Shown here piece by piece: positions 7,301-16,786 of a stretch of 61,262 bases of DNA (positions are counted from its first letter, which is position 1; each line of letters begins with the position of its first letter). The stretch is from Clostridiales bacterium (GTDB lineage Bacteria > Bacillota > Clostridia > Oscillospirales > Acutalibacteraceae): positions 1 to 61,262 of the forward strand of contig JAAWQC010000012.1 of the NCBI GenBank assembly GCA_022800315.1. Direction: 5' to 3'. The position numbers were made by a program, and so were the translations under genes. Under the pieces are notes generated by a model. It was not told the origin of the DNA, ran no database searches, and saw only the letters and a program-made list of their open reading frames with translations.

Positions 7301-8317
7301 GTGCTTGTCAGAGAACGAAGCGAACAAATGGAGCATCAGTTTCTGTGTGCCGGGGCGGCTTTTTCCGACCGGGCACAGCGGGACCGGCCGGAAATTCCCT
7401 GCGAATACCGCACCGAATATCAGCGGGACAGGGATCGTATCCTCCACTGCAAATCCTTCCGGCGGCTGAAGCATAAAACACAGGTGTTCCTCTCGCCCGA
7501 GGGGGACCATTACCGCACCCGGCTGACCCATACGCTGGAGGTATCCCAGATCGCCCGCACCATCGCGCGGGCCCTGCGCTACAACGAGGACCTGACCGAG
7601 GCCATATCGCTGGGCCATGATCTGGGCCACACTCCCTTCGGCCACGCGGGGGAGCGGGCGCTGTGCGACGTGATGGAGGGCGGTTTCCGCCATTACGAGC
7701 AGAGCGTGCGGGTGGTGGAGCGGCTGGAAAACGATGGCCGCGGGCTCAACCTGACGCGGGAGGTACGGGACGGCATCCTGTGCCACACCCGTGGCGAGCA
7801 GGCCCGGACCATGGAGGGGCGGATTGTCCGCCTGGCGGACCGGGTGGCCTATATCAACCACGACTTTGACGACGCGGTACGGGCCGGCGTATTCGATGAA
7901 CGGCTGGTGCCGGAGGATATCCGCGGGGTGCTGGGCGGCCGGCGTTCGGAACGTATCGACCGGCTGGTCACCGCCATCGTGGAGAACAGTGGCGGCGATA
8001 TCCGCATGGACGAGGAAACCGCCGCCGCTTTTGACAGACTGCACGAGTTCATGTTCGAGCATCTGTACCGCAACCCCATCGCCAAAGGGGAGGAGAGCAA
8101 GGTGGACGGCCTTATCAAGCGGCTGTTCGACTATTTCCTGCGAAACCCCGACCGGCTGCCTGCCGAGTACCACGCTATACGGGAGATGGAGAGCACTTCC
8201 CGTGCGGTGGGGGATTATATAGCGGGTATGACCGACAACTACGCGCTGGAGGTATACGACGGCCTGTTTATTCCCCGCAGCTGGGCGGTAAAGGGAATTG
8301 ACCTTACCGCCCGGTGA
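7301..8317 (+). CDS. dgt: Deoxyguanosinetriphosphate triphosphohydrolase (Dgt-like HD-domain protein)
   Basis: This 338-residue HD-superfamily enzyme hydrolyses dNTPs to deoxynucleosides and triphosphate, controlling dNTP pools. The family landmarks are DRDRILHCKSFRRLKHKTQV, TRLTHTLEVSQIARTIAR with the first metal-binding His, and GHDLGHTPFGHAGE with the HD pair, followed by RLADRVAYINHDFDDA. GTG 7301 is chosen because AAAGGGGG lies seven bases before it; an earlier GTG at 7280 has no ribosome site. It sits just upstream of dnaG and rpoD, a common Clostridia arrangement. Confidence 0.92.
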   Translation: MLVRERSEQMEHQFLCAGAAFSDRAQRDRPEIPCEYRTEYQRDRDRILHCKSFRRLKHKTQVFLSPEGDHYRTRLTHTLEVSQIARTIARALRYNEDLTEAISLGHDLGHTPFGHAGERALCDVMEGGFRHYEQSVRVVERLENDGRGLNLTREVRDGILCHTRGEQARTMEGRIVRLADRVAYINHDFDDAVRAGVFDERLVPEDIRGVLGGRRSERIDRLVTAIVENSGGDIRMDEETAAAFDRLHEFMFEHLYRNPIAKGEESKVDGLIKRLFDYFLRNPDRLPAEYHAIREMESTSRAVGDYIAGMTDNYALEVYDGLFIPRSWAVKGIDLTAR

Positions 8318-8410
8318 CATACTACCAACAGGCGGCGGGACGCGGCGCCTGCGGGTACATGAAATCCCGCGCCGGCACATAACATTAGGGGATGGAAAGG
8401 AGGAGGGCCT

Positions 8411-10171
8411 ATGGCGCTGCCTGACAGTTTTATACAAGAGCTGCTGAGCAGGAACGACATCGAAACCGTGGTATCGCCCTACGTGCGCCTCAAGCGCCGC
8501 GGGCGCAACCTGGTGGGGCTGTGCCCCTTCCATGGTGAAAAGTCCCCTTCCTTTACCCTTTATCCCGATACCGCCTCCTTTTATTGCTTCGGCTGCGGAG
8601 CGGGCGGGGATGTGATCACTTTTATCAAACGGATCGAGAATCTCGATTATCTCGACGCCGTGCGCTTTCTCGCCGACCGGGCGGGGATGAAGATGCCCGA
8701 AGATAATAAGGACGACGCGGTGGGACGCCTGCGTCTGCGGGTTTTGCAGGCCAACCGCGATGCCGCCCGTTTCTTTCACTCCGTGCTCTATTCCCCGGCG
8801 GGGAAGGCTGGCCTCGACTATTACTACGGACGGGGATACACCGACCACACCATCCGGCGCTTCGGCCTGGGCTACGCTCCGGACGATTTTCACACCCTGC
8901 GGGACTATATGCGGGGCAAGGGATACAAGGACGAGGAGCTGATTGCCGCCTTCCTCTCCAAGAGGAGCGCCAACGGCGGGCACTTATACGATATATTCCG
9001 GAACCGCGTGATCATCCCCATCATTGATATACGTGGCAATGTCATCGCCTTCGGCGGACGGGTGCTGGACGATTCCAAGCCGAAGTACTTGAACAGCTCC
9101 GATACGCTGGTGTTTAAAAAGACCAACAACCTGTTTGCCCTCAACTTCGCCAAGGCAGCTGCCAAGGGCAAGCTGATCCTGTGCGAGGGATATATGGACG
9201 TCATCGCCCTGCACCAGGCGGGTTTTCAGAACGCGGTGGCGGCGCTGGGCACCTCCTTCACCGCCGAGCACGCCCGGCTCATCGCCCGCTATGCGGAGGA
9301 GGTCACGCTGGTGTTCGATGCCGACGCGGCGGGGCAGAAGGGGACTAAACGAGCCATCGGTCTGCTGCGGGACACGGGGGTGGATATCCGGGTGATCGCC
9401 ATCCCTGACGGCAAAGATCCCGACGAGTTCATCCGCCTCCACGGCCCCGAACGGTTCAAGCTGCTCATGGAGCGGGCGGCCAACGACGTGGAATACCGGC
9501 TCATCGAGCTGGGCCGGCAGTATCCGCTCTCCACCGCCGACGGCCGGGTGCTCTATTTGCGGGAGGCGTCACGCCTGCTGGCCGAGCTGCCCAGTCCCAT
9601 CGAGCGGGATGTGTATGCCGGTAAACTGTCCGCTGAGCTGTCGGTGTCCAAGGACGCTATACTTGCCCAGATCGAGGGCAACCGCAAACGGCAGCAAAAA
9701 CAGCAGCAGGGCCGGCAGCTGTCCCAGATTGTCCGGCGGGACGAGGAAACCCTCCGCCGGACCAATCCCGAGGCGCAGAAGCACCCCCGGGCGGTCAGCG
9801 CGGAGGAGGGACTGCTGGGGATGCTGATACTCAATCCCGACTACATCGGCGCGGCGGCCGCCAAGCTGCCGCCCGAGCAGATGGTCACCGCCTTCAACCG
9901 GCGGCTGTACGAGCGCCTGCTGGAACGGCATGGGAAGGATATGATGGTGGACCTGCCCTTCCTCGCAGCGGATTTCAGTGAGGAAGAAATGGCATACATC
10001 ACCCGCATGGTGCGGGAGGCGCGGGAGCGTGTCAATTCCCCCGGCGAGGTGGAACAGTACGCCGACGTCATCATCGGTGAACACGGTCTGCTGGGGCTGG
10101 AAAAGCCCGAGGAGCTTTCCGCGGAGAGCATTCAGCGGATACTCGATACCATGCGGGGCACGCGCCAATGA
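8411..10171 (+). CDS. dnaG: DNA primase DnaG
   Basis: DnaG synthesises RNA primers at the replication fork. The 586-residue product has the CHC2 zinc finger (Cys38, His41, Cys59, Cys62). The core domain follows (about 125-250, with [18 protein letters not shown]), then the TOPRIM fold with Glu in [17 protein letters not shown] and the acidic pair in [11 protein letters not shown]. The C-terminal region from about 450 would bind the DnaB helicase. The start follows GGAAAGGAGG. rpoD begins 76 bases downstream, forming a macromolecular-synthesis group with dgt. Confidence 0.96.
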   Translation: MALPDSFIQELLSRNDIETVVSPYVRLKRRGRNLVGLCPFHGEKSPSFTLYPDTASFYCFGCGAGGDVITFIKRIENLDYLDAVRFLADRAGMKMPEDNKDDAVGRLRLRVLQANRDAARFFHSVLYSPAGKAGLDYYYGRGYTDHTIRRFGLGYAPDDFHTLRDYMRGKGYKDEELIAAFLSKRSANGGHLYDIFRNRVIIPIIDIRGNVIAFGGRVLDDSKPKYLNSSDTLVFKKTNNLFALNFAKAAAKGKLILCEGYMDVIALHQAGFQNAVAALGTSFTAEHARLIARYAEEVTLVFDADAAGQKGTKRAIGLLRDTGVDIRVIAIPDGKDPDEFIRLHGPERFKLLMERAANDVEYRLIELGRQYPLSTADGRVLYLREASRLLAELPSPIERDVYAGKLSAELSVSKDAILAQIEGNRKRQQKQQQGRQLSQIVRRDEETLRRTNPEAQKHPRAVSAEEGLLGMLILNPDYIGAAAAKLPPEQMVTAFNRRLYERLLERHGKDMMVDLPFLAADFSEEEMAYITRMVREARERVNSPGEVEQYADVIIGEHGLLGLEKPEELSAESIQRILDTMRGTRQ

Positions 10172-10247
10172 CCGGCCGGGCGGATCGGGTTCCTGGATTA
10201 TAGAGATATACAGCGATGACATATGGAAACGAAAGGCAAGGGATAGT

Positions 10248-11432
10248 ATGAGCGAAGAAATCAAAAACAACCAGCAGGAATCCGAGGAGAACGTGGAGTT
10301 CACGCCGCGTGAGGCACTTCCCGAGACGGCTGCTCCGGCGGGGAAAAAGGATAAGAAAACCCAGATCAACGAACTGATCGAGCTGGGCAAATCCAAGGGA
10401 AAGCTCACCACGCAGGAGATTCTCGATTCGCTGGAGGACCTGGATTTCGACCCCGAGCAGATGGATAAGCTCTACGATTCCCTCGAGAGCCAGAATATTG
10501 AGATCATCGACGATTTTGGCGACGCCAATTTCGAGGATATCGAGCTGGTGCTGGAAGCCCCCGAGGCGGAGGAAGCCCAGCCGGTCCCCGGCGCCGAGGG
10601 CGTGGCCATCGACGACCCGGTGAAGGTGTATCTGAAAGAGATCGGCCGGGTGCCCCTGCTCAGTCCCGAGGAGGAAATCGAGCTGGCTATCCGCATCAAT
10701 GCGGGGGACGAAACGGCGAAAAAGCGCCTGTCGGAGGCCAACCTCCGTCTGGTGGTCAGCATCGCCAAACGATATGTGGGCCGCGGCATGCAGTTCCTCG
10801 ACCTGATCCAGGAGGGCAATCTGGGCCTCATTAAAGCGGTGGAAAAATTCGATTACACCAAGGGCTTCAAATTTTCCACCTACGCCACCTGGTGGATCCG
10901 GCAGGCCATCACCCGAGCCATCGCCGACCAGGCGCGGACCATCCGTATCCCGGTCCACATGGTGGAGACCATCAACAAGGTGAAGAAGGTCTCCAGCCAG
11001 CTGCTGCACAAGAACGGTCACGAGCCCATGGCGGAGGAGATCGCTGAAGAGCTGGATATGCCGGTGGATAAGGTGCGGGAGATCATGCGGGTGGCGCAGG
11101 AGCCTGTCTCGCTGGAAACCCCCATCGGTGAGGAGGAGGACAGCCATCTGGGAGACTTCATCCAGGACGAGGACGCCCCCGCTCCCGCCGACGCCGCCTC
11201 CCACACCCTGCTCAAGGAGCAGCTGGGGGAAGTTCTCTCCACCCTGACCGCCCGTGAGGAGAAGGTGCTTCGCCTGCGCTTCGGGCTGGAGGACGGCCGC
11301 CCCCGCACGCTGGAAGAGGTCGGCAAGGAGTTCGACGTCACCCGGGAACGCATTCGTCAGATCGAGGCCAAGGCGCTGCGCAAACTGCGCCATCCCAGCC
11401 GCAGCAAAAAGCTGAAGGATTTCCTCGATTGA
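10248..11432 (+). CDS. rpoD: Primary RNA polymerase sigma factor RpoD (sigma-A)
   Basis: This is the 394-residue housekeeping sigma factor. A Lys/Glu-rich N-terminal region 1.1 is followed by region 1.2 ([16 protein letters not shown]), region 2 ([20 protein letters not shown], then [18 protein letters not shown], which opens the -10 element), and region 3. Region 4.2 is [29 protein letters not shown] for the -35 element. ATG 10248 is used because of AAAGGCAAGGG upstream; the longer in-frame extension runs back into dnaG. Confidence 0.97.
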   Translation: MSEEIKNNQQESEENVEFTPREALPETAAPAGKKDKKTQINELIELGKSKGKLTTQEILDSLEDLDFDPEQMDKLYDSLESQNIEIIDDFGDANFEDIELVLEAPEAEEAQPVPGAEGVAIDDPVKVYLKEIGRVPLLSPEEEIELAIRINAGDETAKKRLSEANLRLVVSIAKRYVGRGMQFLDLIQEGNLGLIKAVEKFDYTKGFKFSTYATWWIRQAITRAIADQARTIRIPVHMVETINKVKKVSSQLLHKNGHEPMAEEIAEELDMPVDKVREIMRVAQEPVSLETPIGEEEDSHLGDFIQDEDAPAPADAASHTLLKEQLGEVLSTLTAREEKVLRLRFGLEDGRPRTLEEVGKEFDVTRERIRQIEAKALRKLRHPSRSKKLKDFLD

Positions 11433-11475
11433 TGACACACGCCATCTTCACCCTCAGCCGAGAATAGGAGCGGTT

Positions 11476-11865
11476 ATGCATATCACACTGGAATCCGATT
11501 ACGCGGTGCGGATCGTCCACTGCCTGGCGCAGTCGGGTGAGCGCACCGACGCGCAGACCCTGGCCGACCAGACCGGGGTGTCCCTGCGCTTTACACTCAA
11601 AATCATGCGCAAGCTGGTGGCGGCCAGAATTGTCCGGTCGTACAAAGGGGCCAAAGGCGGCTATGTCTTGACCAGGGAACCGTCCGCCATTACCCTGCGG
11701 CAGGTGATTGAAGCAGTGGAGGGGCCTTACCGATTCAGTCGCTGCCTCGACAGCAATTACGACTGCAACTGCAATTCCCCCCGGTCCTGTCCCTTCCACG
11801 GTGTATTCAATGACGTAACCCGAATGGTGACCGAAAAGCTGGACGCCGTCACCTTCGACCTGTAA
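11476..11865 (+). CDS. Rrf2 family transcriptional regulator with Cys-rich (probably Fe-S) region
   Basis: The 129-residue protein has an Rrf2 winged helix at residues 1-80 (opening MHITLESDYAVRIVHCLAQ, then SLRFTLKIMRKL and YKGAKGGYVL). A cysteine cluster with five Cys follows between about residues 92 and 110 (CLDSNYDCNCNSPRSCPFH). IscR, NsrR and RsrR use similar cysteines to bind an iron-sulphur cluster that senses iron, nitric oxide or redox state; which one applies here is unknown. No isc/suf genes are adjacent. The start follows AGGAGCGG. Confidence 0.88.
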   Translation: MHITLESDYAVRIVHCLAQSGERTDAQTLADQTGVSLRFTLKIMRKLVAARIVRSYKGAKGGYVLTREPSAITLRQVIEAVEGPYRFSRCLDSNYDCNCNSPRSCPFHGVFNDVTRMVTEKLDAVTFDL

Positions 11866-12001
11866 GGTTAATACACTTTACGTACGGCGACATCTTCCGG
11901 CAGGAACCCCTGGCTATACCGCCGCATACCCTGTAGAGGAAGCGGCGCAAAACCAGGACGGCTGTGCGGACGGCGGACGAAATATTTTGCCGTCCGCGCG
12001 G

Positions 12002-12030
12002 TTGACACCGGGGGACCGGGATGCTATAAT
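12002..12030 (+). promoter_or_regulatory. Consensus sigma-A promoter for tRNA-Leu
   Basis: TTGACA at 12002-12007 and TATAAT at 12025-12030 are both perfect consensus hexamers at the ideal 17-base spacing, 30 bases before the tRNA. Confidence 0.9.
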
Positions 12031-12059
12031 AACCCTTGCGTCGAACAGGCGCTGAATAG

Positions 12060-12144
12060 GCGAGAGTGCTGGAACCGGCAGACAGGCACGTTTGAGGTGC
12101 GTGTGTCATATGGCGTACGGGTTCAAGTCCCGTCTCTCGCACCA
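12060..12144 (+). tRNA. tRNA-Leu (anticodon GAG)
   Basis: The acceptor GCGAGAG pairs with CTCTCGC, followed by an encoded ACCA. The anticodon stem CACGT/GCGTG frames loop TTGAGGT with GAG at 12094-12096. The long variable arm and D-loop (CTGGAACCGGCAGAC) are typical of Leu. It marks the junction between GC-rich core sequence and the AT-richer island to its right. Confidence 0.95.
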
Positions 12145-12184
12145 AAGAGAAAAGACAGGCGAAAGCCTGTCTTTTCTCTTTGGT
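12141..12184 (+). terminator. Long hairpin terminator that includes the tRNA-Leu CCA end
   Basis: A perfect 20-base-pair stem around a GAAA tetraloop begins with the tRNA's own ACCA and ends with TGGT. The purine-rich left arm places a U/C-rich right arm at the 3' side. Another short hairpin, GTTGTTTGCC/GGCAAACAAC, lies at 12189-12211. Confidence 0.75.
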
Positions 12185-12722
12185 GCTCGTTGTTTGCCCT
12201 TGGCAAACAACGTCCGCTGCGGCGGGGTGATCCGCTTCGCTCGACGCGGAGAGGGGAATCTGCAAAGGTTTTCCTTTCACACATTCCTTTCCTTGCGCCT
12301 TCCATGCCTTTTACAATAGCAACCCCCGAAGGATGGCTTTATAGGCCGATTCTTTGGGGGTTGTTTTGCTTTTCCAGTGGTATTGGTTTATATGCCTTTT
12401 TACCCGCTGCTTTGATGGGCCAACTCTATCGCATCCGCAGCGGCCGCATCTGCGCCCTGTATCTGTTGGGGGCATCAGGTACTGTTTTTGGCTTACTGAT
12501 TTTTGATTCTATAGAAAAACCAAACGAACAGGTAATGTCAAAAAAATCAATAAAATGCACACTTTTTCAATTATTAAAAATTTATATATTACTGTTGCAA
12601 AAATTATATTATGAGGTAAATTATAGAAAATAGAAAATTACTTTTACATCTGTTTTGGACGATCTTTGGGTTTTATTACCTAGATTTTCATGTTGGGGGT
12701 ACGCTGATAAAAGGAGATACCT
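12185..12722. other. Intergenic stretch at the left edge of the AT-rich island
   Basis: It holds a hairpin at 12189-12211, a probable terminator (AACCCCC at 12321-12327 with GGGGGTT at 12356-12362, then TTTT), and from about 12540 a very AT-rich leader to the next gene. An open frame here (coding a hydrophobic stretch after 12304) has no ribosome site and matches nothing I recognise, so it is not called. Confidence 0.5.
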
Positions 12723-13778
12723 ATGAAACAAATACTTCCCATATGTATTGAAAACAGCCTTCCAACGGAGTGCTGGAGCTATTATCGTTTTGCGATTATT
12801 GAGGCCTATCCTCATCTGATTCCCTGGATGGTGCAGCATTATCAGCATATTTTTTCTGGCTATGGCTGGGAGGTATTTCACGGACAGAACGGGGCGAAAT
12901 ACGATCAGCTGACATATTACAGCGATGCTTTGATTACGCATGGAATGTATCATGAGGAGGTTTCGTCTTCTGATCTGATCCCTTTCATCCGGGAGAAAAT
13001 CAATCAGGGGTTATACCCTCTGATTGAATGCGATTACTCTCTTCTTTTAGGAAAAGAGCCGGGGCATACTCACGAGGTATTGGTCTACGGCTATGATGAT
13101 GAGAATCAATTTATATTTTTTCCCTTTCTCAAAAACGTGAAGTGGAAGTCGAAAACTGTAGGATATGCCGATTTCCAACGAGCATTTGCTTCCTTCGATC
13201 ATCTTTCTTCCAATACCATCGATTTGAGTCTTTTTAGACGGGAATATTTGTATCCCGTTACCCTTCTGTCACCAAGAAAGGAATTTCATACGGAATATAG
13301 CCCCTTTATTTTATTTAATGATCTTCGTGATATTGGATTTCAGGCTTATCAGATTTATGAAACCTACAATACAGCAGACGACAGCATTTGTCCGGCTTAT
13401 TATGGCTATTTGGGTGTGTATAATGCCTTATTGATTGCCGCAGGGCGTATTTTAGTCGATGAGGAATTTCGTCGTAAGTATCGCTATGCCGAAAATCTGA
13501 ATCGGTTGCATGTTTATCGCCAGCGCTTTGGAAAAAACATGAAATTTCTTCTTTCTCAATTTACGATTCCCTATGACGACAGCTGGTTTGTACTAGACAA
13601 AGAAATCGTGCAGAATTTGAATTGCTGTGTCATGCTGGGCCTGAAGTATGAGCAGACCGGAGATCTTCGGCACATTCCAAGCATTCATGATTATATGTTG
13701 GAGATATTTCAAAAGGAGCAACAGTTATTTAACTTGCTGTATGAAGCAGTACGGAAATGGATTGTGATCCATTATTAA
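12723..13778 (+). CDS. BtrH-like (butirosin biosynthesis H, N-terminal-like) protein of a peptide cluster
   Basis: The 351-residue product resembles the BtrH N-terminal family, cysteine-peptidase-fold proteins found beside NRPS and RiPP genes. Visible landmarks are a Cys in the opening segment (ECWSYY at about 16-21), YPLIECDYSLLLG near residue 100, then GHTHEVLVYGYDDENQFIFF near 118-137, typical of the C39/acyltransferase-like fold. The C-terminal half is a helical domain without a recognised name. The start follows AAAGGAGAT. It is the first gene of a colinear run with a transglutaminase-like gene and two ABC transporters; transfer or cleavage of an acyl or peptide group is the likely role. 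Confidence 0.65.
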   Translation: MKQILPICIENSLPTECWSYYRFAIIEAYPHLIPWMVQHYQHIFSGYGWEVFHGQNGAKYDQLTYYSDALITHGMYHEEVSSSDLIPFIREKINQGLYPLIECDYSLLLGKEPGHTHEVLVYGYDDENQFIFFPFLKNVKWKSKTVGYADFQRAFASFDHLSSNTIDLSLFRREYLYPVTLLSPRKEFHTEYSPFILFNDLRDIGFQAYQIYETYNTADDSICPAYYGYLGVYNALLIAAGRILVDEEFRRKYRYAENLNRLHVYRQRFGKNMKFLLSQFTIPYDDSWFVLDKEIVQNLNCCVMLGLKYEQTGDLRHIPSIHDYMLEIFQKEQQLFNLLYEAVRKWIVIHY

Positions 13779-13886
13779 AAGACTATGACCATTGATATTT
13801 GTCTTCTGTACTGCTTTCCATTGCAAACCATTTTATTTTCTGAATCGCTTGTACTTGATTATAAGCTGGTTTATTGGGAGGTTATT

Positions 13887-14723
13887 ATGCTGTATTCATA
13901 CTATCAATATGCAGAATACGGCTTGGATGACGACTATCGGTTTTTAAGCCTTTATCCGGAATATGATAACAAGGGGATTGTACCATTTGATTTTCCTGAG
14001 TTTACATTTGAAAAGGAGAACTCTCCCGGGCTATCGCGTATTAGAAATGAATGGGATATTATAAGGGTAATGGGAGAGGGGTCCGAACTACAGCGGATCT
14101 TAAAATTAAAAAAATGGGCATTTGATCTGTTGTGCTTTCCGGGAAAAAAGCTGGAAAGTCGTCGTTATGATCATATGGATTGTTTTGAAACAATAAAAAC
14201 AGCAAAAAAAGAGAGATATTCATTAAATTGTCGATATATATCGGTCATTTTTACGCAGATTTTGTTGGCAGCCGGTTTTAGGGCACGATGGGTTTCATGT
14301 TTACCCATGGAATTAAACTATTGTGAATGTCATTGTGTAACGGAGGTTTTCATTTTTTCATTACGCAAATGGATTGTGGTAGACCTCGCTCTCAACCTTT
14401 TATATTTTGACCGGTCGAATACGGTTCTGAATTTATATGAAATGAAGTCTCATATATTAATGAGACAGCCTCTTCGGATACAGGCGGCGTCAAAAGAACG
14501 CTTTGAATACATTCAGGAATACTGGGTAAGACATGTATTCCGATTTAAGTTCCTATTAAACAGTAAATACAATATGCTGGCGGCGAAAAACAAGATATAC
14601 GTTTTTTTAAATCCAAAAGGGTTTGTAGTCGATAATAAGGAGATTATCCACTCAGATAGCGATTCCACAAAATTGCTTCACTTTTATGATAACAGACTGT
14701 TTTGGGGGGAAGAAAATGTATAA
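13887..14723 (+). CDS. Transglutaminase-like (papain-fold) protein of the peptide cluster
   Basis: The product is 278 residues from ATG 13887, chosen for GGGAGG six bases upstream. Residues 110-170 look like a transglutaminase-like core: Cys115 in SLNCRYISVIFTQILLAAGF, His149 in CECHCVTEV, and Asp166 in KWIVVDLALN, a Cys-His-Asp triad in the right order and spacing. Such proteins act as peptidases or amide-forming enzymes; in lasso peptide clusters a related fold (B2) cleaves the leader, but no lasso cyclase is present here. It lies between the BtrH-like gene and a broken maturase fragment. Confidence 0.65.
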   Translation: MLYSYYQYAEYGLDDDYRFLSLYPEYDNKGIVPFDFPEFTFEKENSPGLSRIRNEWDIIRVMGEGSELQRILKLKKWAFDLLCFPGKKLESRRYDHMDCFETIKTAKKERYSLNCRYISVIFTQILLAAGFRARWVSCLPMELNYCECHCVTEVFIFSLRKWIVVDLALNLLYFDRSNTVLNLYEMKSHILMRQPLRIQAASKERFEYIQEYWVRHVFRFKFLLNSKYNMLAAKNKIYVFLNPKGFVVDNKEIIHSDSDSTKLLHFYDNRLFWGEENV

Positions 14724-14938
14724 ACGTTCAAAATTCAATTATACCTGCAAAAATGAAAAAGGTGAATTGCTGATTTATAATACATTTGTGGGAGCTAAAA
14801 GTATAAGCAAAATCACCGACCCCCAATTAAAAGCCGGTTATTCATAAGGATGAGAAGCTGGTCACCTTATACAGCACAGAAACCAACGGAGTCGATGCTT
14901 GCTGTCCGAGTGGACAAAGCGGCAATTGTACATGCTGA
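14716..14938 (+). pseudogene. Remnant: start of a radical SAM peptide maturase joined to the tail of a Cys-rich peptide
   Basis: ATG 14716, overlapping the previous gene, opens a 43-residue frame (MYKRSKFNYTCKNEKGELLI, then YNTFVGAKSISKI) that resembles the N-terminus of radical SAM/SPASM maturases of the Cys-rich-peptide (CcpM-like) type, and stops at 14847. Overlapping it in the next frame, from 14831 to 14938, is a 35-residue tail KPVIHKDEKLVTLYSTETNG, then VDACCPSGQSGNCTC and a stop, like the leader-core end of a Cys-rich RiPP precursor. It has no start codon of its own. The simplest reading is a deletion that removed most of the maturase and the front of the precursor gene. Confidence 0.5.
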
Positions 14939-14944
14939 ATGCTT

Positions 14945-14978
14945 ATTCTTTGCAGTAAAGTGCCTTACTGCAAAGAAT
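14945..14978 (+). promoter_or_regulatory. Perfect 14-bp stem-loop before the first ABC transporter gene
   Basis: ATTCTTTGCAGTAA and TTACTGCAAAGAAT pair around a six-base loop. It is followed by a weak T-containing stretch, so it may attenuate transcription between the peptide remnant and the exporters. Confidence 0.55.
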
Positions 14979-15001
14979 ATTCCTATTAAGAGGATGAAAA
15001 T

Positions 15002-16786
15002 GTGAGCAAACAAAAACCCTTCCGGGCATTATTGGGGTATGCCTGGAAAAACAACAGGGGCCTGGTTGTTGTCACGGTTCTGGAAAATATATTTTCTGCC
15101 TTTCTGCCCCTGATCGATGTGGTGGGAATCGGTGCAGTGATCTACGCCCTTGTAGAAGATCTGGGGGTCTCTTACGTTACGCGCACGATTTTTTTGCTTG
15201 TGGGATTCAATCTCATTGTGTCATTGGTAAAAACCCTTTTGGCTTATCTGGATATCCGCTTGGCGCGGGAGGCTTCCGACAAGGTGCAGCTTGACTACAT
15301 GCGCGACGGAGTCCTGGTGGATTACCACTGGGCACAGGACGGGTCCGTACTGGACAGAAAGAAAAAATCCATGGGGGCAAATCCCGTCTTTGCCTTTACT
15401 CACATCGGCAGGTTCGTCCAGTATATCGTTCAATTTGCGGGCATCCTGTATATTTTTTCGACGCTCAGCCCGGCTTTCCTTTTTCTGATCGTTTTGACAT
15501 CCGCAGTTTCCGTCCTTTTAACGTTTAGGGGGCGTAAGGCTGAGTTTGATTTTGAAAATGAACAGATCGAGGATTCGCGCAAAGGGGAATACCTGTATTC
15601 CCTTATGACCCGATATGAAAACGCTAAAGATGTCCGTATCAACAACGCTAAACCCCTCATTCTACAAAAAAACAAACACTTGTTTTGCCGGCAAATGGAG
15701 CGGCTGACGGCTTTTCTGAAAACGAAAACAAAGCTCGACTGCTTATCGGGGGCCATTGCGGTGCTGCAGTCTGCCGCCATGTATTTGTATTTTTCCTATC
15801 TAACCTATACAGGAAATATCAGTATTGCGGAATACTCCGTACTCCTGGGAGCGGTAACCCTGCTGACCTCCATCCTGATTGGCTTTTTCGACAATATGGC
15901 CACCATCAACAAGTTGATCTCGTATATGGCGGTATTTACGGAATACAAGCAGTGGATAACCGATCACAGCAAGATTTATGCTACCAACCAAACCTGTCCC
16001 GCTAAGAACTCCTGCGATGGTTTTCGTTTGGAGTTTGACCGCGTTTCCTTCACCTATCCTGGTACAGACACTCCTGTTTTGACCGAGGTCAGTTTCACCA
16101 TCGAAAACGGCCAAAAGGTGGGTCTGGTCGGATTGAACGGCTCGGGGAAAACCACAATCGTTAAGCTGATTCTGCGCCTGTATACGCCTACATCAGGGCG
16201 TATCCTGCTGAATGGGATGGATATTAGCAGGATGAACCTGGACGACTATTTGAAAAAGATTGGAGTTGTTCTGCAGGATTACTGTATTTTTGCCTATTCG
16301 ATTATGGAAAACATTGCGTTTGACCGTGCGGAGGGCATGGAGGATGAAATCCGCGAGGCCATTGAAAAAAGCGGACTCGGAGAAAAGGTCGACTCCCTGA
16401 AAGATGGATACCGTACTGTACTGTTTAAGGAGCTTGACGAAAACGGCATTGAGTTTTCAGGCGGCGAAGGACAAAAGCTGGCCATGGCGCGGGCGCTGTT
16501 CAGACAGTCGGTTATGCTGATACTGGATGAGCCTACATCGGCGCTGGACCCCATTGCCGAGCATGAATTTTTTGAAAGCATGCGCGATATGGCGGAGGAT
16601 AAAACCACGCTTTTTATTTCCCATCGCCTGTCGTCCACAAAGTTTTGTGACAGCATTCTGGTGCTGCAGGGCGGACGGATCGTGGAGGAGGGCCCGCATA
16701 CATTTTTGCTGAACAAAGGCGGCCTGTATTGCGCGTTATTTGAAACACAAGCCCGCTATTACCGCGAGAAGAGTGAGGAGCCATGA
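15002..16786 (+). CDS. ABC transporter, fused permease and ATPase (peptide exporter type), first of a pair
   Basis: This 594-residue half-transporter has an N-terminal membrane domain (about 1-320, with hydrophobic segments near 20-45, 60-80, 140-180 and 255-300). The nucleotide-binding domain carries Walker A GLNGSGKTT near 374, the signature FSGGEGQ near 485, Walker B VMLILDEPTSALD near 505 and the H-loop SHRLS. No C39 peptidase domain is present, so leader removal must come from another enzyme. The start is GTG after GAGGATG. It overlaps the next ABC gene, which suggests a heterodimeric exporter for the cluster's product. Confidence 0.88.
   Translation: MSKQKPFRALLGYAWKNNRGLVVVTVLENIFSAFLPLIDVVGIGAVIYALVEDLGVSYVTRTIFLLVGFNLIVSLVKTLLAYLDIRLAREASDKVQLDYMRDGVLVDYHWAQDGSVLDRKKKSMGANPVFAFTHIGRFVQYIVQFAGILYIFSTLSPAFLFLIVLTSAVSVLLTFRGRKAEFDFENEQIEDSRKGEYLYSLMTRYENAKDVRINNAKPLILQKNKHLFCRQMERLTAFLKTKTKLDCLSGAIAVLQSAAMYLYFSYLTYTGNISIAEYSVLLGAVTLLTSILIGFFDNMATINKLISYMAVFTEYKQWITDHSKIYATNQTCPAKNSCDGFRLEFDRVSFTYPGTDTPVLTEVSFTIENGQKVGLVGLNGSGKTTIVKLILRLYTPTSGRILLNGMDISRMNLDDYLKKIGVVLQDYCIFAYSIMENIAFDRAEGMEDEIREAIEKSGLGEKVDSLKDGYRTVLFKELDENGIEFSGGEGQKLAMARALFRQSVMLILDEPTSALDPIAEHEFFESMRDMAEDKTTLFISHRLSSTKFCDSILVLQGGRIVEEGPHTFLLNKGGLYCALFETQARYYREKSEEP

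Noticed and set aside
12060-12144. tRNA-Leu as the attB site of the recombinase element
   Set aside because: No duplicate of the tRNA 3' end is seen near 37,600, and TnpX-type enzymes usually do not use tRNA sites.
12097-12633. Open frame running from tRNA-Leu into the AT-rich spacer, with a hydrophobic stretch
   Set aside because: It starts inside the tRNA, has no ribosome site at any internal ATG and crosses a terminator hairpin.
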